Part shown: positions 35,515 to 46,339 of the stretch, one piece after another | Layout: each line of letters starts with the position of its first letter | Position numbering within the stretch: the stretch's first letter is position 1 | Origin: Lepturacanthus savala | Lineage: Eukaryota; Chordata; Actinopteri; Scombriformes; Trichiuridae | NCBI GenBank assembly: GCA_030544235.1 | Contig: CM060466.1 | Location: forward strand, 651,466 to 715,465 | Reading direction: 5' to 3' | DNA: 64,000 bases | Program-made: the position numbers and the translations under genes | The notes under the pieces: model-generated | Told to the model about the DNA's origin: nothing | Databases searched by the model: none | The model's input: the letters and a program-made list of their open reading frames with translations, nothing else

Positions 35515-35945
35515 GTGAATAATCAGGTTCATATTTAAGACAGTGAATAATCAGGTTCATATTTAAGACAGTGAATAATCAGGTTCATATTTAAGACTGT
35601 GAATAATCAGGTTCATATTTAAGACAGTGAATAATCAGGTTCATATTTAAGACTGTGAATAATCAGGTTAATATTTAAGACTGTGAATAATCAGGTTAAT
35701 ATTTAAGACAGTGGATAATCAGGTTCATATTTAAGACTGTGAATAATCAGGTTCATATTTAAGACAGTGGATAATCAGGTTCATATTTAAGACTGTGAAT
35801 AATCAGGTTAATATTTAAGACTGTGAATAATCAGGTTAATATTTAAGACAGTGGATAATCAGGTTCATATTTAAGACTGTGAATAATCAGGTTCATATTT
35901 AAGACAGTGGATAATCAGGTTCATATTTAACACAGTGAATAATCA
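35515..35945. repeat. Minisatellite in ndufs8 intron 1
   Basis: About fifteen copies of a 28-29 bp unit (GTGAATAATCAGGTTCATAT then TTAAGACA) with GGATAAT and GTTAAT variants in a higher-order alternation. Confidence 0.95.
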
Positions 35946-35974
35946 GCTTTATATGTATTTATGTAATATTATAT

Positions 35975-35983
35975 ATATATATA

Positions 35984-36028
<45 letters not shown>
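35975..36028. repeat. (GT)n at ndufs8 first coding exon acceptor
   Basis: The GT run ends in the acceptor GTTCACAG at 36033. Confidence 0.95.
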
Positions 36029-36044
36029 CACAGCTTCAGACACA

Positions 36045-39000
36045 ATGGCTGCAAAACTGCATCTCCTGTACTCGGTGTCACGGCCAGGTAAGGTCACCTG
36101 TTGACCTTTGACCTGTTGACCTGACACAAAACTGCACTTACAAACAGAATCTAAGTATCCATGGTTACTGATCTTTACTGATATTTATTGATATTTACTG
36201 AGACTTTACTGATATTTATAGATATTTACTGAGACTTTACTGATATTTATTGATATTTACTGAGACTTTACTGATATTTATTGATATTTACTGAGACTTT
36301 ACTGAGACTTTACTGATATTTACTGAGACTTTACTGATATTTATTGATATTTACTGAGACTTTAATGAGACTTTACTGATATTTATTGATATTTACTGAG
36401 ACTTTACTGATATTTATTGATATTTACTGAGACTTTAATGAGACTTTACTGATATTTATTGATATTTACTGAGACTTTACTGATATTTATTGATATTTAC
36501 TGAGACTTTACTGATATTTATTGATATTTACTGAGACTTTAATGAGACTTTACTGATATTTATTGATATTTACTGAGACTTTACTGATATTTATTTTATT
36601 TTATTTATTTTAATGAGACCTCTTCTATTTTCAGGCTCTGCTCTGCTCAGACAGAACTTTGGAAGAATGTTTAGTGTTTCTGTTCAGAGGGAAGGATTCA
36701 GTAAGTCTGGATTCTACAAATAATACTGCAAATAATACTATGATACTATAAGTAATACTGTAAATAATACTGTGATACTATAAATAATACTGTAAATAAT
36801 ACTATGATGCTAAAAATAATACTGTAAATAATACTGTGATACTTTAAATAATACTATGATAACATAAATAATACTATGATACTACAAATAATACTCTAGA
36901 TAGTACTATGATACTATAAATAATGATACTATAACTTGTGCGTGTGTGTTTGTTAATGTGTGTTTGTGTGTTAATGTGTATGTGTGTTTGTGTGTTAATG
37001 TGTGTGTTTGTGTGTTAATGTGTGTGTGTGTTTGTGTGTTAATGTGTGTGTTAATGTGTGTGTGTTAATGTGTGTGTGTGTTTGTGTGTTAATGTGTGTG
37101 TGTGTTAATGTGTGTGTGTATGTGTGTTAATGTGTGTGTGTATGTGTGTTAATGTGTGTGTGTGTTTGTGTGTTAATGTGTGTGTGTGTTTGTGTGTTAA
37201 TGTGTGTGTGTGTGTGTGTTAATGTGTGTGTGTATGTGTGTTAATGTGTGTGTGTGTGTTAATGTGTGTTAATGTGTGTGTGTGTGTGTGTGTGTTAATG
37301 TGTGTGTGTGTGTGTTAATGTGTGTGTTTATGTGTTAATGTGTGTGTGTGTGTGTGTGTTAATGTGTGTGTGTATGTGTGTTAATGTGTGTGTGTGTGTT
37401 AATGTGTGTTAATGTGTGTGTGTGTGTGTGTGTGTTAATGTGTGTGTGTGTGTGTTAATGTGTGTGTGTAGAATATGTGAATGCTCAGGACGTCCCTACA
37501 GACTTGAAGTCCATCACAGATCGAGCTGCTCAGACGCTGCTGTGGACAGAACTGTTCAGAGGTCAGTAATTAAATCAAATAATCACTAATTATGTCTTGA
37601 ACCATTGATAATAATATGTTGTGATATCACAACAGGTCTGGGCATGACGATGAGTTACCTGTTCAGAGAACCTGCCACCATCAACTACCCGTTTGAGAAA
37701 GGCCCCCTGTCCCCTCGCTTCAGAGGAGAACACGCCCTCCGCAGGTGAGTAGCTCCGCCCCCTGGACAGCTGTCAGCTGTGTGAATTCAGTCACTAATAA
37801 ATCATATCACAACATAACAATGTCAGAGGTCATGTATTGTGGAGTATGTTGTCATGCCACAACATAACAAGGCCAAAGGTCATGTATTGTGGAGTAGGCG
37901 GAGCTTTATTGTTAATAATGTTGTTTCTATGATAAATATATAATGCAGGTATCCATCAGGAGAGGAACGCTGCATCGCCTGTAAACTGTGTGAGGCCATC
38001 TGTCCTGCTCAGGTACACACACACACATTATACACACATGCACACATTATATACACATTATACACACACACACACTATACACATACACACATCATACATA
38101 CACATTATACACACACATTATACACGCACATTATACACACACTATACACACACACATTATATACACATTATATACACACACACACATTATACACACACAC
38201 ATTATATACACATTATATACACACACAAACATTATATACACATTATACACACACACACATTATACACACACATTATACACACACATTATACACACACATT
38301 ATACACACACATTATACACACACTATACACACACACATTATACACACACTATACACACACACATTATACACACACATTATACACACACTATACACACACA
38401 CATTATACACACACTACATACACACACACACATTATACACACATGCACAATATACACACACTTGTATAGATACACATACATATACACACACATAGAAACA
38501 CACCAGTCACTGTGACATCACTAAGTTCTGGTCATGTGACCCTAGGCCATCTCCATTGAAGCAGAGACTCGTTCTGATGGCAGCAGGAGGACGACTCGCT
38601 ACGACATCGACATGACAAAATGCATCTACTGTGGTTTCTGTCAGGAGGCGTGTCCTGTAGACGCAATCGTAGAGGTGTGTGTCTATTATGGTGTGTCTGT
38701 TATAGTGTGTGTCTGTTATGGTGTGTGTCTGTTATGGTGTGTGTCTGTTATAGTGTGTGTCTGTTATAGTGTGTGTCTGTTATAGTGTGTGTCTGTTATA
38801 GTGTGTGTCTGTAATGGTGTGTGTCTGTTATGGTGTGTGTCTGTTATGGTGTGTGTCTGTTATAGTGTGTGTCTGTTATGGTGTGTGTCTGTTATAGTGT
38901 GTGTCTGTTATGGTGTGTGTGTCTGTTATGGTGTGTGTGTCTGTAATGGTGTGTGTCTGTTATAGTGTGTGTCTGTTATAGTGTGTGTCTGTTATAGTGT

Positions 39001-42000
39001 GTGTCTGTTATAGTGTGTGTCTGTAATGGTGTGTGTCTGTTATGGTGTGTGTCTGTTATGGTGTGTGTCTGTTATAGTGTGTGTCTGTTATGGTGTGTGT
39101 CTGTTATAGTGTGTGTCTGTTATGGTGTGTGTGTCTGTTATGGTGTGTGTGTCTGTTATGGTGTGTGTGTCTGTAATGGTGTGTGTCTGTTATAGTGTGT
39201 GTCTGTTATGGTGTGTGTCTGTTATAGTGTGTGTCTGTTATAGTGTGTGTCTGTTATAGTGTGTGTCTGTTATAGTGTGTGTCTGTTATGGTGTGTGTCT
39301 GTTATAGTGTGTGTCTGTTATAGTGTGTGTCTGTAATGGTGTGTGTCTGTTATGGTGTGTGTCTGTTATGGTGTGTGTCTGTTATAGTGTGTGTCTGTTA
39401 TGGTGTGTGTGTCTGTTATAGTGTGTGTCTGTTATGGTGTGTGTCTGTTATAGTGTGTGTCTGTTATGGTGTGTGTGTCTGTTATAGTGTGTGTCTGTTA
39501 TAGTGTGTGTCTGTTATGGTGTGTGTCTGTTATAGTGTGTCTGTTATAGTGTGTGTGTGTGTCTGTTATAGTGTGTGTGTCTGTTATAGTGTGTCTGTTA
39601 TAGTGTGTGTGTCTGTTATAGTGTGTCTGTTATAGTGTGTGTGTGTCTGTTATAGTGTGTCTGTTATAGTGTGTGTCTGTTATAGTGTGTGTGTGTCTGT
39701 TATAGTGTGTCTGTTATAGTGTGTGTCTGTTATAGTGTGTGTCTGTTATGGTGTGTGTGTCTGTAATGGTGTGTGTCTGTAATGGTGTGTGTCTGTAATG
39801 GTGTGTGTCTGTTATGGTGTGTGTCTGTTATAGTGTGTGTCTGTTATAGTGTGTGTCTGTTATGGTGTGTGTGTCTGTTATAGTGTGTGTCTGTTATGGT
39901 GTGTGTCTGTTATAGTGTGTGTCTGTTATGGTGTGTGTCTGTTATAGTGTGTGTCTGTTATGGTGTGTGTCTGTTATGGTGTGTGTCTGTTATAGTGTGT
40001 GTGTGTGTCTGTTATAGTGTGTGTGTGTGTCTGTTATAGTGTGTGTGTGTCTGTTATAGTGTGTCTGTTATAGTGTGTGTCTGTTATAGTGTGTCTGTTA
40101 TAGTGTGTGTCTGTTATAGTGTGTCTGTTATAGTGTGTGTGTGTGTGTATCTGTTATAGTGTGTGTGTCATAGTGTGTGTCTGTTATAGTGTGTCTGTTA
40201 TAGTGTGTGTGTGTCTGTTATAGTGTGTGTGTGTCTGTTATAGTGTGTCTGTTATAGTGTGTGTGTCTGTTATAGTGTGTGTGTGTCTGTTATAGTGTGT
40301 GTGTCTGTTATAGTGTGTGTGTGTGTCTGTTATAGTGTGTGTGTGTATCTGTTATAGTGTGTCTGTTATAGTATCTGTTATAGTGTGTGTGTCTGTTATA
40401 GTGTGTGTGTCTGTTATAGTGTGTGTGTCTGTTATAGTGTGTGTGTGTGTCTGTTATAGTGTGTGTGTGTCTGTTATAGTGTATGTGTTATAGTGTGTGT
40501 GTGTTATAGTGTGTGTGTGTTATAGTGTGTGTCTGTTATAGTGTGTCTGTTATAGTGTGTGTGTGTCTGTTATAGTGTGTGTGTGTCTGTTATAGTGTGT
40601 GTGTCTGTTATAGTGTGTGTGTCTGTTATAGTGTGTGTGTGTCTGTTATAGTGTGTGTGTGTGTCTGTTATAGTGTGTGTGTGTGTCTGTTATAGTGTGT
40701 GTGTGTATCTGTTATAGTGTGTCTGTTATAGTATCTGTTATAGTGTGTGTGTCTGTTATAGTGTGTGTGTGTGTCTGTTATAGTGTGTGTGTGTGTCTGT
40801 TATAGTGTGTGTGTGTCTGTTATAGTGTGTGTCTGTTATAGTGTGTGTCTGTTATAGTGTGTGTGTTATAGTGTGTGTGTGTGTGTTATAGTGTGTGTGT
40901 GTGTGTTATAGTGTGTGTGTGTCTGTTATAGTGTGTGTGTGTCTGTTATAGTGTGTGTGTGTGTCTGTTATAGTGTGTGTGTGTGTCTGTTATAGTGTGT
41001 GTCTGTGTGTAAATGATGTAAATGTTTTTATGGACAACTCAAGTGGAATAAGGAATAAAGCTGTCCTCCTCTCTGTCCTCCTCTCTGTCCTCCTCTCTGT
41101 CCTCCTCTCTGTCCTCCTCTTGTCCTCCTCTCTGTCCTCCTCTCTGTCCTCCTCTTGTCCTCCTCTTGTCCTCCTCTCTGTCCTCCTCTTGTCCTCCTCT
41201 TGTCCTCCTCTTGTCCTCCTCTCTGTCCTCCTCTTGTCCTCCTCTTGTCCTCCTCTCTGTCCTCCTCTTGTCCTCCTCTTGTCCTCCTCTCTGTCCTCCT
41301 CTTGTCCTCCTCTTGTCCTCCTCTCTGTCCTCCTCTTGTCCTCCTCTTGTCCTCCTCTCTGTCCTCCTCTCTGTCCTCCTCTCTGTCCTCCTCTTGTCCT
41401 CCTCTCTGTCCTCCTCTTGTCCTCCTCTTGTCCTCCTCTCTGTCCTCCTCTCTGTCCTCCTCTTGTCCTCCTCTTGTCCTCCTCTCTGTCCTCCTCTTGT
41501 CCTCCTCTTGTCCTCCTCTCTGTCCTCCTCTCTGTCCTCCTCTTGTCCTCCTCTCTGTCCTCCTCTCTGTCCTCCTCTTGTCCTCCTCTTGTCCTCCTCT
41601 CTGTCCTCCTCTTGTCCTCCTCTTGTCCTCCTCTCTGTCCTCCTCTTGTCCTCCTCTCTGTCCTCCTCTCTGTCCTCCTCTTGTCCTCCTCTTGTCCTCC
41701 TCTTGTCCTCCTCTCTGTCCTCCTCTTGTCCTCCTCTTGTCCTCCTCTCTGTCCTCCTCTTGTCCTCCTCTTGTCCTCCTCTCTGTCCTCCTCTCTGTCC
41801 TCCTCTCTGTCCTCCTCTTGTCCTCCTCTCTGTCCTCCTCTTGTCCTCCTCTTGTCCTCCTCTCTGTCCTCCTCTCTGTCCTCCTCTCTGTCCTCCTCTT
41901 GTCCTCCTCTTGTCCTCCTCTCTGTCCTCCTCTTGTCCTCCTCTTGTCCTCCTCTCTGTCCTCCTCTCTGTCCTCCTCTCTGTCCTCCTCTTGTCCTCCT

Positions 42001-42570
42001 CTTGTCCTCCTCTCTGTCCTCCTCTTGTCCTCCTCTCTGTCCTCCTCTCTGTCCTCCTCTCTGTCCTCCTCTTGTCCTCCTCTCTGTCCTCCTCTCTGTC
42101 CTCCTCTTGTCCTCCTCTCTGTCCTCCTCTTGTCCTCCTCTTGTCCTCCTCTCTGTCCTCCTCTCTGTCCTCCTCTTGTCCTCCTCTCTGTCCTCCTCTC
42201 TGTCCTCCTCTCTGTCCTCCTCTTGTCCTCCTCTCTGTCCTCCTCTTGTCCTCCTCTCTGTCCTCCTCTCTGTCCTCCTCTCTGTCCTCCTCTTGTCCTC
42301 CTCTCTGTCCTCCTCTTGTCCTCCTCTCTGTCCTCCTCTTGTCCTCCTCTCTGTCCTCCTCTTGTCCTCCTCTCTGTCCTCCTCTTGTCCTCCTCTTGTC
42401 CTCCTCTCTGTCCTCCTCTCTGTCCTCCTCGTCTCCAGGGTCCTAACTTTGAGTTCTCCACTGAGACCCATGAGGAGCTTCTCTACAACAAAGAAAAGCT
42501 GCTGAACAATGGAGACAAATGGGAGGGAGAGATCGCTGCTAACATCCAGGCTGATTACCTGTACAGATAG
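36045..42570 (+). CDS. ndufs8: NADH:ubiquinone oxidoreductase core subunit S8 (TYKY)
   Basis: NDUFS8 is the complex I subunit, in the peripheral arm in the mitochondrial matrix, that carries iron-sulfur clusters N6a and N6b on the electron path to ubiquinone. Coding exons: 36045-36087, 36635-36700, 37472-37561, 37636-37744, 37949-38012, 38546-38674 and 42439-42570. All phases agree, giving 210 aa, equal to the human precursor. The N-terminus (MAAKLHLLYSVSRPG... SVQRE) is a mitochondrial presequence and diverges. The mature part is nearly invariant: AAQTLLWTELFRGLGMT, YLFREPATINYPFEKGPLSP. Two 4Fe-4S motifs, CIACKLCEAICP (exon at 37949) and CIYCGFCQEACP (exon at 38546), have all eight cysteines. 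It ends NIQADYLYR. Intron 7 is 3.76 kb of repeat. Confidence 0.97.
36165..36592. repeat. Minisatellite in ndufs8 intron 2
   Basis: Units of GACTTTACTGATATTTATTG and ATATTTACTGA (about 31 bp and shorter), covering nearly the whole intron. Confidence 0.95.
36715..37470. repeat. Two arrays filling ndufs8 intron 3
   Basis: 36715-36925 is AATAATACTGTGATACTATA-type repeat. 36945-37470 is (GT)n broken by GTTAATGTGTG at 12-24 bp intervals, ending in the acceptor TGTGTGTAG at 37471. Confidence 0.95.
38013..38470. repeat. CA/ATTATACA array in ndufs8 intron 6
   Basis: Units of CACACATTATACACACAC, beginning immediately at the exon donor GTACACACACACACATTAT. Confidence 0.95.
38675..41010. repeat. 2.3-kb GT-rich minisatellite from the ndufs8 exon 7 donor
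   Basis: Units of 15-24 bp with core TGTCTGTTATAGTGTGTG and TATGG/TAATGG variants. The array starts at the donor itself (GAG|GTGTGTGTCTATTATGGT at 38675). Each unit ends in TTATAG|TGTGTG, so AG dinucleotides recur after weak pyrimidine tracts. Confidence 0.95.
41060..42432. repeat. 1.37-kb pyrimidine-rich minisatellite before ndufs8 last exon
   Basis: Mixed 11- and 13-bp units, TTGTCCTCCTC and TCTGTCCTCCTCT, about 110-120 copies by length. Each unit is all pyrimidine except one G. The array ends 6 bp before the acceptor CGTCTCCAG at 42438, so it forms an extremely long pyrimidine-rich tract in the pre-mRNA. Confidence 0.97.
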
Positions 42571-42624
42571 ATACACACACACACACACACACACACTAGC
42601 CAGGCTGATTACCTGTACAGATAG

Positions 42625-42655
<31 letters not shown>
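42571..42655. repeat. Duplicated ndufs8 stop-codon region plus (CA)n
   Basis: CCAGGCTGATTACCTGTACA through GATAGATACACACA, which spans the last codons and stop at 42546-42577, occurs again at 42600-42633 in the 3' UTR, each copy followed by a CA run. Confidence 0.9.
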
Positions 42656-42660
<5 letters not shown>

Positions 42661-42763
42661 TAACACACAAACATTAATATGAACACACACACGTCTGTAC
42701 ATATTGTAAGGAGTGGTGGATGATGGATTCTTTCCTATTTAAACATCAGTGTCTGATAAGATG

Positions 42764-42769
42764 AATAAA
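42764..42769 (+). terminator. ndufs8: ndufs8 polyadenylation signal
   Basis: AATAAA about 195 bp after the ndufs8 stop codon. Confidence 0.7.
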
Positions 42770-42832
42770 CTCAATGTTAGAATGTCAGTGTCTGGTTCAT
42801 CTTTTACTGATTGGTGAAGTTAGAGCTTGTTA

Positions 42833-43503
42833 CAGTGTGGGGTTGAAAAGGAGGGGTGAGGTTAGAGGTTAGAGGTTAGGGGTTAGGGTTAGGTTGTTAC
42901 AGTGTGGGGTTGAAAAGGAGGGGTGAGGTTAGAGGTTAGGGGTTAGGGGTTAGGGTTAGCTTGTTACAGGGTGGGGCTGAAAAGGAGGGGTGAGGTTAGA
43001 GGTTAGAGGTTAGGGTTAGGTTGTTACAGTGTGGGGTTGAAAAGGAGGGGTGAGGTTAGAGGTTAGAGGTTAGGGTTAGGTTGTTACAGGGTGGGGTTGA
43101 AAAGGAGGGGTGAGGTTAGAGGTTAGAGGTTAGGGTTAGGTTGTTACAGTGTGGGGTTGAAAAGGAGGGGTGAGGTTAGAGGTTAGAGGTTAGGGTTAGG
43201 TTGTTACAGTGTGGGGTTGAAAAGGAGGGGTGAGGTTAGAGGTTAGAGGTTAGGGTTAGGTTGTTACAGGGTGGGGTTGAAAAGGAGGGGTGAGGTTAGA
43301 GGTTAGAGGTTAGGGTTAGGTTGTTACAGTGTGGGGTTGAAAAGGAGGGGTGAGGTTAGAGGTTAGAGGTTAGGGTTAGGTTGTTACAGTGTGGGGTTGA
43401 AAAGGAGGGGTGAGGTTAGAGGTTAGAGGTTAGGGGTTAGGGTTAGGTTGTTACAGTGTGGGGTTGAAAAGGAGGGGTGAGGTTAGAGGTTAGAGGTTCG
43501 GGT
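42833..43503. repeat. 60-bp satellite with TTAGGG motifs downstream of ndufs8
   Basis: Eleven highly similar 60-bp units, each with TTGTTACAGTGTGGGGTTGA, AAAGGAGGGGTGAGG and a block of GTTAGAGGTTAGGGTTAGG. The third block carries one or two telomere-type TTAGGG hexamers per unit. Confidence 0.95.
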
Positions 43504-43504
43504 T

Positions 43505-44730
43505 GGGAATATTAACGAGGAACATACCTTCTGGACCTGTAGATGACCCTGTCCTTTTTACGTTTGAATTTGTTTATTTGAATTATTAGTTGAGCTTGGA
43601 CTTTATCTGATTCATTCATGGACATTTTATGTATTTCAAGATGGACTTTTATCGATTTTCTTTGTCCGACCGAAGGGACTTTTATTTTGATAACAGACAC
43701 TGTGGGACTGCGTACAGGAAAAGGAGGACTGGTTGAGGCAAAGCCACACTTGAGTGGTAAAAGTTTGAAAGCCTCACTGATAGGGTTAGGGTTAGCCTAA
43801 CACTAACCCACTAAGCTCTTACATTGTCGGCTGATATTATATGTTTTATCATTTGTTTTGTGTCTTAAATTCATGGTTTCTGTAAAGTTTTGGTCCTTCA
43901 CAGACATGTTTAGTTAGTTTGATTTTAATAAATACCGCTTTGACACCATTTTTTGAGCCAACCTGACCATCTATCAGCGGAGGTAGCTACAGTAAGAGCT
44001 TAAACCCCGCCGAGTTTCCAATCACTGCGAGATAAGTCAAGAATGAGGGCTAACCATCCAACGTGTTTACATCGACCACAGCGCAGAGCTCCATAACCTA
44101 TGCTGACAGAGACCAGCGCAAGAAGGCTTCGAGCAATGGTCCATGGGGTTTCAGTCGACAGGGAGCACTCGGACACCACAGCAGCGAGCGGACAAACTTG
44201 GTGGATGGTCAACATAAAGTTGACAGGTTTGAGTGAACGCAACAGATCTCATCTGCAACTCTAAGGTGACATGAGTATTTCCAATGCCTCCCGACTACAA
44301 CGTGATTGGCGATAGACATTCCATTTCGAAGTAAACAAAGGTGGACTCAGAAAAAACGACTAGCACTAAGCAAAAAAAAAAAAGAAAAAATTGTCACTTC
44401 CAATTAGAGATGTCAAATCTTCCCGGATGTATGGAAATTTAAAGCTTCCCTTTCTTACATTCCTTGTGGACTTGATGTTACAGTGATTAATATTAATGTG
44501 TTGTTGTGTTTGACTTGATATTTAGACTGTTAATATTTCAGTTATTATAACTTATTGTAGATGATTAACATATTTTCTTCTGCCTATACGGATTTATTTT
44601 CACTGACTTGCCTGTTTATCGGTACTGAAATGGTTTAAATGCTACATACAAGTTAAAGGTATGTAAAATGTCTCTCTGACGTCACATCCAGTGAGTGTGT
44701 TATGTTAGACACACTCATAATTGGAAGTTC
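43505..44730. other. Unassigned intergenic stretch
   Basis: No exon or clear repeat recognised. Positions 43990-44330 are less AT-rich than the flanks, with an 80-codon minus frame at 44000-44242 that I do not recognise and do not regard as a gene. Confidence 0.4.
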
Positions 44731-44737
44731 TATAGTC

Positions 44738-45283
44738 ACTCTATAGTCACTGTTACTCAACCCTGATAAAATAGAAGTTATTACATTAGACCCTAAAACT
44801 GTTTGCGTCCCTATCTGAGCAGATAGTCACTCTGGATAAGCCTCCTAGGAGTTTTATTTGAACCCGATTTATCATTTAAAGCTCATATTACTCAAGCCTG
44901 TAGAACAGCCTTCTTTCATCTGCGTAACATAGACACAATTAGAAATATCCTGTCTAAAAGTGATGCTGAAAAACGAATCCATGTGTTTGTCACATCTAGA
45001 CTAGATTACTGTAACTCCCTACTCGTAGCGTGTCCTAAAAGTTCCCTAAAAAGTTTTCAGCTGATTCAAAACGCAGCAGCTCGTTTCCTAACAGGAACTA
45101 ATAGAAGAGACACATCAGCCCCATACTCTTCATTGGCTTCCCGCTGAGTTTAGAATTAAATTTAAAATCTTACTTCTAACTCATAAAACCATTAATGGGA
45201 TGGACCCCTCTTATCTTAAAGATGCTCTGGTCCTGTACCATCCAAACAGAACAGTTCGCTCTCAAAATGCAGGTCTACTGGTC
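44738..45283 (+). mobile_element. LINE fragment, reverse transcriptase C-terminal region
   Basis: Broken frames on the plus strand correspond to the end of an L2/CR1-like ORF2 (FHLRNIDTIRNILSKSDAEK; SRLDYCNSLL; QLIQNAAARFLTGTNRRDTS). It closely parallels 60735-61320. It stops abruptly at 45283 where a Penelope-like fragment begins. Confidence 0.7.
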
Positions 45284-45480
45284 GTGAGCCAGGGCCTGGA
45301 GGATAATCTGGTTGATTCCATGTTTCCGGAAATGATCTCCTAGTGTGGTTTTGTTTTGGTTGGTTATGATTGCATATTTGTAGGTAGACCGTCTGGAGGC
45401 AAGGCTGTTGAATGTCTCACCAACATACAGTTTCACACATAGGCTGCATTTGAGGAGGTAAACACAATTGTGGGCGGAAA
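45283..45480 (-). mobile_element. Penelope-like element fragment (GIY-YIG region)
   Basis: The minus strand reads NCVYLLKCSLCVKLYVGETF then a spaced LGDHFRKHGI, the pattern of the GIY-YIG endonuclease domain that ends Penelope-like retroelement proteins (VYL-KC--C---YVGET). Only about 60 codons remain. Confidence 0.55.
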
Positions 45481-45489
45481 GTGGAATTC

Positions 45490-45765
45490 CTTCTGGAAGG
45501 AGGAGAACAACCCTGATTTACAAGGTGGAGAACCACCCTGAATAGTGAGGAGGACCACCCTGATTAACAAGGAGGACGACCACCCCAATTAGTGAGGAGA
45601 ACCTTCCCGAATAATGAGGCGGACACCGCCCCAAATAACAAGGAGGAAAACCACCCCGAATAACAAGGAGACCCACCCTGAATGAGGAGAACCACCCCCA
45701 TTAGTGAGGAGGAGGAGAACCACTGTGTTTAATGAGCAGGAGACCCCCTGAGAAGTGAGGCTGAG
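45490..45765. repeat. Degenerate minisatellite
   Basis: About ten diverged 26-30 bp units with AGGAGGACCACCCTGATTAA-like cores. Confidence 0.8.
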
Positions 45766-46339
45766 AATAGAAAGGGATTAGTTAGTACTACAGCCCCCCA
45801 TGTGGGGGTACTACAACTCCTCCACATGGCTGCAGCAGGAACTACAGCTCCCCAGCAGCTGCTCGCTGTCACACACACTATACACACAGATGTACATATG
45901 TCTGTCTGTCTAATATATTCATTTTGTTTGTCATTGGGTCAGTGACAAATAATGTTTGAGAAAGTCAACAACCTTTATAATACACTTTTAAGAAGCATTC
46001 ATCAGGTCTCTATAAATGTACATTGTGTGTTCATGTTGGTTTCTGTCCCCTAACCCTTCTGTCCAATGGTGTAACCTAAAAGGATGATACATTTTAAATA
46101 TATAATCCACCTAGAATATAAAAATTGTTAATAGTGTTAAATAGTTAAAAATGATCTGGTTCCAAGTTGTCAGTGTTATACCACATGTTTTGTATATATA
46201 AAACCGTAACATAAAGCAACATTAGTGCAAGATTTGCTATAAGATATGTTAGAATAATGGATATAAAGTTATCTCTTATTTGCTGTAATACTGTTTGTGA
46301 GTTATTAACTTTTGTTCTTAGTGTGATAGTCTTCCTTTT

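Noticed and set aside
37990..38469. 159-codon His/Thr/Tyr-rich frame
   Set aside because: Translation of the CA/TTATACA array in ndufs8 intron 6. It begins inside the preceding exon out of frame.
40955..42654. Very long open frames (up to about 550 codons) on both strands rich in Leu/Ser/Pro/Cys or Arg/Glu/Gly/Gln
   Set aside because: They are translations of the 11/13-bp intronic minisatellite of ndufs8. They have no unique sequence and overlap in several frames.
43990..44330. Less AT-rich 340-bp block as a possible exon
   Set aside because: The 80-codon frame has no recognisable relative, and I found no phase-consistent splice partners.
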